Shown: positions 1-7,173 of the stretch, one piece after another | Layout: each line of letters begins with the position of its first letter | How positions within the stretch are numbered: position 1 is the first letter of the stretch | Source: Pontiella desulfatans | Lineage (GTDB): Bacteria; Verrucomicrobiota; Kiritimatiellia; Kiritimatiellales; Pontiellaceae | NCBI GenBank assembly: GCA_029287275.1 | Contig: JARFRL010000462.1 | Span: 1 to 11,473, forward strand | Reading direction: 5' to 3' | Length of the DNA stretch: 11,473 nucleotides | Notes under the pieces: model-generated | What the model saw: only the letters and a program-made list of their open reading frames with translations | Told to the model about the DNA's origin: nothing | Database searches by the model: none | Position numbers and translations under genes: made by a program

Positions 1-821
1 CCATGGATCATCAAATCATCCGGAGCCTGTTTGGCAACGTGATCGCCGCCAGCGCGGTTCTCGAGACCGACGAAGCGTTCCGCGAGAAGCTGGAAAACTT
101 GCGCGGGCGTATCGCGCCAAATCAAATCGGACAACACGGACAATTGCAGGAATGGCTGGAGGATAAAGACAATCCCCAAAGCACGCACCGACACGTTTCT
201 CATTTGTGGGGACTTCATCCGGGCGGGGAGATCACGCCCTATGGAACGCCCGATCTGTTCGCCGCGGCTAAACAGTCGCTGGAGTTCCGCGGTGACGAGG
301 CGACCGGTTGGTCGATGGGGTGGAAGATCAATTTCTGGGCGCGATTTCTGGATGGGGATCACGCCTACCGGATTCTATCAAACTTGATGCGGCCGGTTCC
401 GCTGAATGAAAAGAAGGTGAAGGGGCGAACGCGGCGGGGCGGACTCTATCCAAACCTGTTCGACGCCCATCCGCCATTCCAGATCGATGGAAACTTCGGC
501 GCGGCGGCGGGGATCGCGGAGATGTTTTTGCAAAGTCATGATCCGCGCGCGACGCCCACGGGCATGAGCGATGTCCGCGCGGGGAAAGCGGGGTATTTGC
601 ACCTGTTGCCCGCGCTGCCTTCCGCGTTCCCCTCCGGGAGGATCGAGGGACTACGCGCGCGCGGCGGGTTCGTTGTGGACCTTCAGTGGAGCGATGGCGT
701 TCTGGAAAAAGCGAACATCCAATCGCTCTTGGGCAAGCCGGTTACGGTCAGGTATCGCGGCAAGGAAGCGCGGTTCGAAACCGAACCGGGTCAGGTCGTT
801 TCCCTCGGCCCGGCGCTGTGA
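1..821 (+). CDS. GH95 family alpha-L-fucosidase-like enzyme, C-terminal part (5' truncated by window edge)
   Basis: This is the last ~272 residues of a glycoside hydrolase family 95 protein; complete members usually have about 750-850 residues, so roughly the first two thirds lie outside the window. The ATG at position 3 is just an internal Met. Numbering from it, visible family hallmarks are GQLQEW (46-51), HRHVSHLWGLHPG (62-74), the GWSMGWKINFWARFLDG stretch (102-118) and FQIDGNFG (159-166), followed by a C-terminal beta domain with LLPALP. The Asp in FQIDGNFG is probably the catalytic base by analogy with the Bifidobacterium AfcA structure; this was not aligned. GH95 enzymes are inverting hydrolases that release alpha-1,2-linked L-fucose, and some members act on alpha-L-galactosides. 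The gene converges on the LacI-family regulator with only 30 bp between stops. Family assignment is firm; the substrate is not. Confidence 0.93.
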   Translation, partial: MDHQIIRSLFGNVIAASAVLETDEAFREKLENLRGRIAPNQIGQHGQLQEWLEDKDNPQSTHRHVSHLWGLHPGGEITPYGTPDLFAAAKQSLEFRGDEATGWSMGWKINFWARFLDGDHAYRILSNLMRPVPLNEKKVKGRTRRGGLYPNLFDAHPPFQIDGNFGAAAGIAEMFLQSHDPRATPTGMSDVRAGKAGYLHLLPALPSAFPSGRIEGLRARGGFVVDLQWSDGVLEKANIQSLLGKPVTVRYRGKEARFETEPGQVVSLGPAL

Positions 822-830
822 CGGCATTGT

Positions 831-850
831 CGCGGCCGATTCATTCCGCG
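831..850. terminator. Possible small bidirectional hairpin at convergent junction
   Basis: The 30 bp between the converging GH95 and LacI stop codons contains arms CGCGG (831-835) and CCGCG (846-850) around a 10-base loop. There is no T-tract and the stem is only 5 bp, so terminator function is weakly supported. Confidence 0.2.
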
Positions 851-851
851 C

Positions 852-1859
852 TTATATCCGTTTCACGGATTCGCGTTTAACAAGTTCCGAGGGGATGACC
901 AGTTTGCGAAGGGGCGCGTCGGCGTCGTTGATGCGGCGAAGTATGGTCTTCGCGCCCTCAATGCCCATTTGCTTGCGGTCGACGTGGATGGTCGTCAGTG
1001 GAGGGTGCGTGGTTTTAGAGAAGCGGGTATCGTCGAAACCGGTGATGCTAACCTGTTCCGGAACGCGAATCCCGGCCGCGAGCAGTTTATTCATGATATC
1101 GGAGCCCATGTCGTCATTAACGGTGCAGACGGCCATGTCGGGGCCCGATGAGTTGACGCGGTCGATAATTTGCCGCGCGGCGTCATCGTTCGTCGCCACT
1201 TTGACGACCTCGGCCTCAACGCCTAGTCGTCGGGTTTCGGCCTCGAAGCCCATGCAGCGGTAGATTTCGTTGTAGTTGTCGAATTCATGCCGAAACATGA
1301 GCATGTGGCGATGCCCCAGCGAGTGGAGATAGGAAACCATTTCAATCATGGAGCGGAAGCCGTCGGAGGTAACGGAGTCCACGGAAACGCCGGAGATGTC
1401 GGTGTCGAGCAACAGGAAGGGAAGATTGGTCGCGCTAAGCTTCTGCTTGAAGTCCTCCGGGCACCCTCCCATGAGAATGACGCCATCGACGCTGCCTTCT
1501 CTGATGAACTTGGGCAGATCCTCGTGCTGGGTGGAAATGTCGTATCCCGCCAGCAAGAGGTTCTGGTTGGCCCGGGTAAGCTCGCCCTCCAGGCCTTCCA
1601 TGATTTCGGAATAGAAGACGTCGCGGAAAATATGGGCGCAAGACGGGTAGAACAGAATGCCGATGCTTTCCGTTTTTCGACTGCGAAGGTTTCGGCCGGC
1701 GGCGCTGGGGAAATAGCCCAGTTTCTTGCATGCTTCGCGCACGCGCTTTTGGGTGGGCTTTCCGATTCGACCTCTATCATTCAGCACGCATGAGACGGTG
1801 GCTATGGAGCACTTCGCCTCGCGGGCGACATCCTTGATGTTAGGCGGTCGTTGACTCAT
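852..1859 (-). CDS. LacI/GalR-family transcriptional regulator
   Basis: A 335-residue protein of normal LacI-family length. The N-terminal helix-turn-helix spans about residues 7-28 (NIKDVAREAKCSIATVSCVLND). The hinge helix follows at ~52-62 with Leu58, matching the leucine that wedges into the central CpG of LacI-type operators. A periplasmic-binding-protein-like effector domain starts near residue 65 (SIGILFYPS) and ends with the typical VSITGFDDTRFS and PPLTTIHVDR blocks. Such proteins usually repress sugar-catabolism genes until a sugar ligand binds. The start at 1859 is chosen because the HTH begins right after it and AGGGG lies 6 bases upstream. Cys24 replaces the Arg common in the TVSRVLN recognition-helix block. 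A promoter with overlapping inverted repeats lies directly upstream, suggesting autoregulation. The ligand and targets are unknown; the adjacent GH95, sulfatase and propeller genes are the natural candidates. Confidence 0.95.
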   Translation of the reverse strand: MSQRPPNIKDVAREAKCSIATVSCVLNDRGRIGKPTQKRVREACKKLGYFPSAAGRNLRSRKTESIGILFYPSCAHIFRDVFYSEIMEGLEGELTRANQNLLLAGYDISTQHEDLPKFIREGSVDGVILMGGCPEDFKQKLSATNLPFLLLDTDISGVSVDSVTSDGFRSMIEMVSYLHSLGHRHMLMFRHEFDNYNEIYRCMGFEAETRRLGVEAEVVKVATNDDAARQIIDRVNSSGPDMAVCTVNDDMGSDIMNKLLAAGIRVPEQVSITGFDDTRFSKTTHPPLTTIHVDRKQMGIEGAKTILRRINDADAPLRKLVIPSELVKRESVKRI

Positions 1860-1880
1860 GTGGAACCCCTTTTTATTCGA

Positions 1881-1910
1881 TTAGCGAAACACATCGTAAG
1901 TTTGCTAAAC
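1881..1910. promoter_or_regulatory. Candidate operator: inverted repeats overlapping the lacI-family promoter
   Basis: TTAGCGAAAC (1881-1890) and GTTTGCTAA (1900-1908) form an imperfect inverted repeat (one extra base in the left arm, 9-base spacer). The right arm also forms the small palindrome GTTT-gct-AAAC (1900-1910). One arm covers the predicted transcription start and the other lies in the -35/-10 spacer, the geometry expected of an autorepressor site. Unlike classic LacI operators, the arms are widely spaced, so the exact protein footprint is uncertain. Confidence 0.4.
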
Positions 1911-1921
1911 TATTTTATCAA
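1893..1921 (-). promoter_or_regulatory. Candidate sigma70-type promoter of the LacI-family gene
   Basis: On the minus strand, TTGATA (1921-1916, 5/6 match to the -35 consensus) is separated by exactly 17 bases from TACGAT (1898-1893, 4/6 match to the -10). Transcription would start near 1886, giving a leader of about 27 bases before the ATG at 1859. The prediction is from consensus and spacing only. Confidence 0.5.
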
Positions 1922-2123
1922 TAAAAAACGATCAGCCTCCTCTCGCTTGTTTTTCGCGCTGTTTAATTCAGTGAAATGAACGAAAAGGAAGAAATTCGGA
2001 GATGAAACGTTTAGCTTTTGAGTTGACGAACAGGGTGTGACGCGCCGTTTTTTTTGGCGTAATGGCTCCTTGAACACGACGCGCTTAAAGCATGAAAGGT
2101 CCCGCGGCGTTCGGCGATAAACG

Positions 2124-2158
2124 CCAGCTCCGCCTCGAAAATATTCGGGGGAAGCTGG
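2124..2158 (-). terminator. Hairpin just downstream of the propeller gene stop
   Basis: Read on the minus strand, the RNA would fold with outer arms CCAGCT/AGCTGG, further C-G pairs inside (one mismatch, one bulged A) and an inner CCGAA-TATT-TTCG stem-loop. It begins 3 bases after the propeller stop codon. There is no U-tract after it, so it could be a factor-dependent terminator or a 3'-end stabiliser rather than a classic intrinsic terminator. Confidence 0.4.
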
Positions 2159-2161
2159 TGG

Positions 2162-3682
2162 CTACAGTTCCTGAATGGCGTATAGGGTGTCACCCGCGGG
2201 GACGAATAGTCCTCCATTGGCCACGACGCAGGAACCACTGATGCCCTGCGGGAATTTTGTTCGGTGCAACACTTCGAGCTTTTTTCCCTCTTTCAGGATG
2301 TAAAACTCGCCGCGGCTGTTTCCCACATAGACCTTTCCGTCGGCCACGACGGTGTTGGCCCGAATGGCGCCGCTGGTTTTCAGAATCCAGTAGGGCTTTC
2401 CCGTCTCTTTGTCGAGACAGTGCACGCGCCCGTTCAGATCGGCGGCGTAGACGAGCCCTTTGGAAATGGAAACGGCTCCGTCGGAAATGCCGATGTCGCG
2501 GTATTGCCAGACCAATCCCGTGTGGGTTATGTCGCCTTTCTTCGCCGCGTCAATACAGACCAGGATGCCGGGGTCTTTAGGGTGGGTCCAGTCATCACTG
2601 ATGGCGGCGTAGACTTTGCCGTCGACGCAAACCGGCGCGCCGAAAGTTTCATAACGCCGATAGGTATCCAGATGGATGTTTGGATCAAACGACCAGATTT
2701 TTTTCAGCGTTCCGACCTCGCCGGGGACGAGCTCCGGTTGGGGATCGAATCCATAGATGATTCCATCGCATCCACCGAAGAGGATTTGGCTTTTACCTTC
2801 AACGATTCCAACGCAGGGCGTGCCCCAGGAACCATGGATCATGCCGCGCGCCATGAGTTCGGTGTCATGCGCGATCAATTCGCCGGTTTTCTTGTTCAGC
2901 ATCATCAGCGTCGGAACATCGGCGTTGGGGCGCGGCGGATGGTCTGGATTCATGTATTCCAGATCCTTGACGGCTCCGTTGCCTGTTGACGAGTAGATAT
3001 ACTCTCCAACCACCAGCGGCGAGTAGGCGTACGCGTTGTGGTAGTTGATCTTCGGCCAATGTTTTTTGGCCTCAAACTGCCAAACCATATCGGCGTCGTT
3101 GTCCTCGATGGTGTAAGGCGCCTTGATTTTATAGAGCTCTTCTTCGTTGGTGATCGGTCCAACATTGCCGGCCCCGAGTCCCTCGGTCGTAAGGCAGAAA
3201 ACATAGTTTCTCCCCCCGAAAACATACAAGCGGTCATCCTCGACGACCGGGGCGGTCGTTAGCCCGAATTGGCCGATGGTTCCTCCCCGCTGTTCTTCAT
3301 TGGAGGTGAGCTGCCAGAGCGATTCGCCGGTTTGTTCATCGAAACAATAGAGCGTTCCCTTTTTCCAGTCCTTGCGGGTGGGCAGGGGGTATTTGGGGTT
3401 GTCGGCCGAAGCGGCGGTCGCGAGGTAGACCTTGCCGTTCGCCACGATTGGCAAACCGCGGATCTCACCGTCGAAGGAAACCGTCCACTTGATGTTTTCC
3501 GCGGGGGTGTTGGTTGTGCCCGGCTCGAACGAAACGGGTAATCCCGCGTCGTCGGAGGTCATGTTGCGTTGGTTCGTCCGACCATGCTGCGGCCAATCCG
3601 ACGCGTGAGTTGGCGTGGTCGTTCCCGTCAGAAGCCCGAAGCCAGTCAGTACGGTTAGAAGTGTGTGTGTTTTCGCGCGCAT
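2162..3682 (-). CDS. Exported PQQ-like beta-propeller repeat protein
   Basis: A 506-residue protein with a Sec signal peptide: Arg/Lys near the start, hydrophobic residues ~8-20, likely cleavage after THA (residue 27). The mature N-terminus has the DWPQHGR block (29-35) seen at the start of many PQQ-like propeller proteins of planctomycetes and relatives. Repeated blades show the V-x-(N/D)GKVY pattern followed by 'LD..TGE..W': GLPIVANGKVYLATA then YCFDEQTGESLWQL; CVDGKVYAA; VYAADLNGRVHCLDKETG then VVADGKVYVGNSRG; and a last strand LYAIQEL. No haem or clear quinoprotein dehydrogenase signature was seen, so PQQ binding is not implied. The start at 3682 has AAGGA overlapping the TAA of the upstream sulfatase, 8 bp away, so the two are probably cotranscribed and translationally coupled. 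Role unknown; a periplasmic binding or scaffold function is possible. Confidence 0.9.
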   Translation of the reverse strand: MRAKTHTLLTVLTGFGLLTGTTTPTHASDWPQHGRTNQRNMTSDDAGLPVSFEPGTTNTPAENIKWTVSFDGEIRGLPIVANGKVYLATAASADNPKYPLPTRKDWKKGTLYCFDEQTGESLWQLTSNEEQRGGTIGQFGLTTAPVVEDDRLYVFGGRNYVFCLTTEGLGAGNVGPITNEEELYKIKAPYTIEDNDADMVWQFEAKKHWPKINYHNAYAYSPLVVGEYIYSSTGNGAVKDLEYMNPDHPPRPNADVPTLMMLNKKTGELIAHDTELMARGMIHGSWGTPCVGIVEGKSQILFGGCDGIIYGFDPQPELVPGEVGTLKKIWSFDPNIHLDTYRRYETFGAPVCVDGKVYAAISDDWTHPKDPGILVCIDAAKKGDITHTGLVWQYRDIGISDGAVSISKGLVYAADLNGRVHCLDKETGKPYWILKTSGAIRANTVVADGKVYVGNSRGEFYILKEGKKLEVLHRTKFPQGISGSCVVANGGLFVPAGDTLYAIQEL

Positions 3683-3690
3683 GATTTCCT

Positions 3691-5199
3691 TTATTTCTCC
3701 GAGGCTTTGACTTCCCAGTGATATTCGTCGCCATTAATCACAAGGTCCAGTTTGCCTTTGTCCAGTCCAGCCGCGGCGAAGGTTTTCGGGGCTGATTGAC
3801 GCAGTTTCTTTTTAAGGGCTTCGTGTTCCGGGTGGTTCGCGAGGTTGTCCCATTCGTTCGGGTCCTTCTTGACGTTGTAAAGTTCCTCGGCGCCGTCGGC
3901 GTAGTGGATGTAGCGCCAATCCTGATTGATGATGGTGTATTCATTCGGCTTCATGCCGGGGACATAAACATCGCGATCCTTGGCCGTCGCGGGATTCCGC
4001 AGTATCGAAACCAACGAGGTTCCGTCACGTTCCTGATCATCCGCGAGTCCGCATAACTCGGTCAGGGTCGGGAACATATCCAGCAAGTTGACGGTGGCGC
4101 CAACATCGCCTCCACGCGCGATTCCCGGCCCGGCCCAGATGAAGGGGACGTTGGTGGTGCGCTCCCAGAGGGTATGTTTGCCCCAATCGCCTTTTTCTCC
4201 ATGGTGATAACCCTGGTCGCTCCAAAGAACCACGATGGTGTTGTCGGCGTTGGGGCCGGACTCGATCGCGTCCAAGAGCCTGCCGAGCATCGCGTCCTGA
4301 TAGGAGATGCAGGCGAGGTATCCGTGGATCGCGTCTTCGATGCAATCGAGTTCTTCCAGCCGCTCGTGATGCTGCTTCCTCCGCGCGATTTTCGCTTTGC
4401 GCACGTTCGGCGGAAGATCGTCGAGGTCGTCGTTCTTGTAAGGCGGGAGTTCGATTTTATCGCGATCATACAGGTCGAAATATTTCTCCGGCGCGTAGTT
4501 CGGGAAGTGCGTGGCGTAGAGTCCGACCGCCACGAAGATCGGTTTGTCATGTTGCTGTTTCAACTGATCGCGGGCCCATTCGGTTCGGATCGTGTCGGCC
4601 ATCTTCTCTTCGTTTTCGTTGAGCACTTTTCCCCACTCAAGGAAGAACTTGTTCGCGGGGGTTCTTCCTTCGTTGTAGGCGCTGTTCGGATAGGGCTGGG
4701 GGATGACCGGGTCGTCCAGCAACCAGGTGTTGATGGCCCATCCGAGTTCCTTTTGCTCTTCGGTGCGCAGGAAGAACTCGGTCCAACCTCTTCGGTCGAT
4801 ATATCCTTCCCGATGATGGAACAACTTGCCGGCTCCGTAGGTGTCGTAGCCCCCGTCGTGGAAAACCTGGTGCAACGGAGTGATTTCGGGGTGGTGTTGG
4901 AAATAAACCTGCGTCGTGTAGCACCCTGTTTTACTGGCCTGTTGTCCGGTGAAAATCGCCGACCGAGACGGCGCGCAGAAAATCCCCGGCGCGTGCGCGT
5001 TTTGAAAAATGACGCCTTTTTCCGCCAGCCGGTCCATGTTGGGGGTGATCGCTTGATCATATCCCATGGCGCCAACCCAGTCGTTCATGTCATCCAGCGA
5101 GAAAAAAAGTATGTTGGGCGCTTTCGTCACGGAAGGTTCCGCCCACGCGCTTGCCGCGACCGTTCCGATAAGAATCCATGTCATCCCTGTTCGTAGCAT
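3691..5199 (-). CDS. Secreted type I sulfatase (formylglycine-dependent, iduronate-2-sulfatase-like)
   Basis: A 502-residue S1-family sulfatase, hydrolysing sulfate esters with a formylglycine made from Cys75 in the CAPSR signature (75-79), followed by TGQQASKTG. Asp36-Asp37 (FSLDDMNDW) form the first calcium-ligand pair; the second is Asp328-Gln329 (WSDQGYHHGEKGDWGKH), with Lys341 as the likely active-site lysine. The C-terminal subdomain has the usual WRYIHYADGAEELYN and DPNEWDNLA blocks. Residues 1-20 form a Sec signal peptide (hydrophobic stretch, cleavage near AWA). The start is placed at the third of three consecutive ATGs (5199) because AAGGAG (5212-5207) is 7 bases upstream; a longer reading to 5238 would put 13 non-signal-like residues in front and ignore this site. 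The propeller gene follows after 8 bp. General fold resembles iduronate-2-sulfatases of PVC bacteria, but the substrate cannot be read from sequence. Gln329, where His or Asn is common, is notable. Confidence 0.94.
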   Translation of the reverse strand: MLRTGMTWILIGTVAASAWAEPSVTKAPNILFFSLDDMNDWVGAMGYDQAITPNMDRLAEKGVIFQNAHAPGIFCAPSRSAIFTGQQASKTGCYTTQVYFQHHPEITPLHQVFHDGGYDTYGAGKLFHHREGYIDRRGWTEFFLRTEEQKELGWAINTWLLDDPVIPQPYPNSAYNEGRTPANKFFLEWGKVLNENEEKMADTIRTEWARDQLKQQHDKPIFVAVGLYATHFPNYAPEKYFDLYDRDKIELPPYKNDDLDDLPPNVRKAKIARRKQHHERLEELDCIEDAIHGYLACISYQDAMLGRLLDAIESGPNADNTIVVLWSDQGYHHGEKGDWGKHTLWERTTNVPFIWAGPGIARGGDVGATVNLLDMFPTLTELCGLADDQERDGTSLVSILRNPATAKDRDVYVPGMKPNEYTIINQDWRYIHYADGAEELYNVKKDPNEWDNLANHPEHEALKKKLRQSAPKTFAAAGLDKGKLDLVINGDEYHWEVKASEK

Positions 5200-5541
5200 C
5201 ATCATTCTCCTTAGTTGGTCAAACGTTGAATTTATCAATAGAGGCGTTTCTTTACAGTTTATTTCGGATGAAATGTCGCGATGCGAAAGCCGAACGCCTT
5301 GCTGGCATGCCGATTGGTGGCGCGGCCGCGTTTGACGCGATAGTTGGTGATCGCCGTTTTTTTGTATTTAAGTGAATAAGCGCGTCCTATCAGGCCGTGC
5401 TAGAACGTTTATTCAGGTGGAAAAGAAACCATGGTCCAGAGCCTGATTGACGGATTGACCTTCGAGCGAAGACGTGGGGATGGATGAACCAAAATCTTTA
5501 TTGTATGTGATCGGATTGTGAAAATTATGGAGAAGCGCCTT
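5200..5541. promoter_or_regulatory. Divergent control region between the two sulfatase genes
   Basis: About 340 noncoding bases must carry promoters for both sulfatase genes. Visible elements are: AAGGAG ribosome site for the minus-strand sulfatase (5207-5212); AACGTT-centred sites at 5222-5227 and 5404-5409, resembling the CG-centred half-sites of LacI-family operators; a TTTATCAATA decamer (5231-5240) identical to one in the lacI-family promoter; a perfect 10-bp palindrome CGCGGCCGCG (5321-5330); and a T7 run followed by GTATTTAAG (5357-5372). No pair of -35/-10 boxes with good spacing stands out for either direction. I see no convincing small gene. Confidence 0.5.
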
Positions 5542-7113
5542 ATGAAAAGAAGAAGTTGTCTGAAAACGGGAGCGGTGGCCACGTTGGCGACGTTGGCCGC
5601 GCGGCGATCTTTAGCGGTCGGGGCGAAAAAACCGAACTTATTGTTCATCATGACGGACCAACAACGCTGGGACGCGATGAGCTGCGCCGGAAACAAGGTG
5701 CTTGAAACGCCCAATCTAGATCGTTTGGCGCGTGAAGGCGTGATGTTTTCAAACGCCTATTCGGCGCAACCGATCTGTGTCCCGGCGCGAGCCGTGCTAC
5801 TGACCGGGCTTTCGGCGGTCAACGTCAAAGTCGAAAGCAATCGTGATTACACGCGCGAGGATGTTCCGGATGTCCCGACGTTTGACAGCGTGCTCAAAGA
5901 CCACGGCTACGCGGCTGAATATTATGGAAAGTGGCACACGCCGCGTCAGTTTACCGCGTGTTACGACAACGATGTCCGCGTCGTCGGGAATTTCCCGGGG
6001 GCGACCAGTGAATTGAAGGCGTATCAGGCCTACTTGGCGGAGAAAGGCGTGACTCGCAAGAACGCCGGCGAAGGAGAGCTGTTCTCGGGCCGCCACCTGC
6101 GTCCATATCGCCCGATCGAGCTGGACGAGAATTATGACAAACAAAAACTCGATCCCGCGGAAAAACAAAAGCTCAAAGCGAAACAGTCGGGACAATATGG
6201 GTGCGTGGATTTGCCACCGAACGTTTCGTTCACCGCGTTTCCCGCGGAAGAGACGCTGCACGCGCTGGAGCGCGTGAAGGATCGTTCGTTCACTATGACC
6301 TGCTCCTTCGATCCGCCGCACCCGCCGATGGTGGTGCAGGAACCCTATTACAGCATGTATCCACCGGAATCGATCGAAACGCCTTTGAGTATTCATGACG
6401 CGATGGAGGGTTCGCCTTATGCCGAACGGGCGGCGGAAGAACGCCAACAGCATTATCGCGATGACGAACAAATCCGAAAAATGCGGTCCATCTATTATGG
6501 CATGGTGCGGGAAGTCGACGACTGGGTCGGACGAATCCTGGATAAACTAGATGAACTGGGGTTGGCGGAGAACACCTTGGTCGTCTTCACGTCGGATCAT
6601 GGGGAGATGTTGGGCGATCACGGAATGCATTCCAAAATGATTTTTTATGAAGGTTCCGTTCATGTGCCGTTTTTGATGCGGTTTCCGGGGCGGATCAACG
6701 CGGGAGCCGTGGTTGATCAGCCGGTTTCATCAATGGATATCTGTCCGACCATTCTTGATTACCTGTCGATGCCGCCGATTCCGGAATCCGACGGGATCAG
6801 CTTGCGGAAGATGGTCGAGGGAAAGAACGAGGATCATGTCGCCGTGTCATACACTCCGGGAACCCGAACCCCGAACTACATGATTCGAAGCGGCGATCTT
6901 AAACTGATGATGGCGCGGAAGGCCGGCAACAAGAGCGTCGACGCGCTGTACGACCTGGGCGCGGACCCTCTGGAAACAAGGAACCTGATTGTTTCTCCGA
7001 AAGCGCCGGAAAAAAACCGCGAGCAGGCTAGGCAGATGAAAAAACGATTGGTGAGGTGGTTGGAAATCCATGAACCCTCCAGGAGTTCGGATTTGGAAAA
7101 GCGCGAGATCTAA
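5542..7113 (+). CDS. Type I sulfatase with Tat-like leader (arylsulfatase/choline-sulfatase-like)
   Basis: A 523-residue S1 sulfatase. Cys79 in CVPAR (79-83) is the predicted formylglycine precursor, followed by LLTGL. Metal ligands are likely Asp39-Gln40 in MTDQQRWD and Asp352-His353 in TSDHGEMLGDHGMHSK, with Lys130/His132 (YGKWH) and Lys365 completing the expected site. The leader MKRRSCLKTGAVATLATLAA resembles a twin-arginine signal (RR followed by C-L-K and a weakly hydrophobic stretch). The ATG at 5542 is preferred because GGAGAAG (5529-5535) precedes it; upstream GTG (5518) and ATG (5527) lack a ribosome site and displace the arginine pair from the N-terminus. It is divergent from the other sulfatase and only distantly similar to it: the DQQR motif and the CVPAR variant place it in another S1 subfamily. 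Substrate unknown; probably exported and acting on sulfated glycans or their fragments. Confidence 0.94.
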   Translation: MKRRSCLKTGAVATLATLAARRSLAVGAKKPNLLFIMTDQQRWDAMSCAGNKVLETPNLDRLAREGVMFSNAYSAQPICVPARAVLLTGLSAVNVKVESNRDYTREDVPDVPTFDSVLKDHGYAAEYYGKWHTPRQFTACYDNDVRVVGNFPGATSELKAYQAYLAEKGVTRKNAGEGELFSGRHLRPYRPIELDENYDKQKLDPAEKQKLKAKQSGQYGCVDLPPNVSFTAFPAEETLHALERVKDRSFTMTCSFDPPHPPMVVQEPYYSMYPPESIETPLSIHDAMEGSPYAERAAEERQQHYRDDEQIRKMRSIYYGMVREVDDWVGRILDKLDELGLAENTLVVFTSDHGEMLGDHGMHSKMIFYEGSVHVPFLMRFPGRINAGAVVDQPVSSMDICPTILDYLSMPPIPESDGISLRKMVEGKNEDHVAVSYTPGTRTPNYMIRSGDLKLMMARKAGNKSVDALYDLGADPLETRNLIVSPKAPEKNREQARQMKKRLVRWLEIHEPSRSSDLEKREI

Positions 7114-7147
7114 CAGTGATCCGCGGCGCTGAATGCCGGGAACGAGG

Positions 7148-7172
7148 GTGTTTAGTTATGAATACTAAACAC
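7148..7172. repeat. Perfect 9-bp inverted repeat downstream of the sulfatase
   Basis: GTGTTTAGT (7148-7156) and ACTAAACAC (7164-7172) are exact reverse complements around a 7-base AT-rich spacer, 34 bases after the sulfatase stop. It has no following T-run. It may be a transcript hairpin or, given the TTTAG/CTAAA arms that resemble those of the lacI-family promoter repeat, a regulator-binding site. Confidence 0.5.
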
Positions 7173-7173
7173 T

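Larger units (their letters stand above)
1860..2161. other. Intergenic region between propeller gene and LacI-family gene
   Basis: About 300 noncoding bases. The LacI-proximal end (1860-1930) is AT-rich and holds the predicted promoter and operator. An 8-bp palindrome AAACGTTT with central CG sits at 2005-2012, a second possible LacI-type site. A run of eight T's flanked by GCC and GGC lies near 2047-2060. The propeller-proximal end holds a strong hairpin (2124-2158). A reading frame crosses this region on the minus strand, but it starts inside the propeller gene in another frame and resembles no family I recognise. Confidence 0.6.

Noticed and set aside
571..1793. Plus-strand open frames across the GH95 end and the LacI-family gene
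   Set aside because: They are antisense or out-of-frame readings of two well-supported genes, with Arg/Ser-rich or low-information products.
2011..2238. Minus-strand 75-codon frame crossing the end of the propeller gene
   Set aside because: It starts inside the propeller gene in another frame, has no ribosome site, and its product matches nothing I recognise.
3661..3670. GT dinucleotide run as a phase-variable repeat
   Set aside because: Only five units long and it encodes part of a normal signal peptide; too short to suggest slippage.
4174..5196. Long plus-strand open frame of 340 codons
   Set aside because: It lies antisense to the sulfatase, whose signature motifs, signal peptide and ribosome site are clear; its translation shows no recognisable domain.
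5200..5238. Longer N-terminus for the minus-strand sulfatase
   Set aside because: It would add charged residues before the signal peptide and place the AAGGAG ribosome site inside the coding region.
5321..5330. CGCGGCCGCG palindrome as an operator
   Set aside because: A perfect palindrome, but simple GC-only sequence in a GC-rich stretch with no repeated partner; chance is a sufficient explanation.
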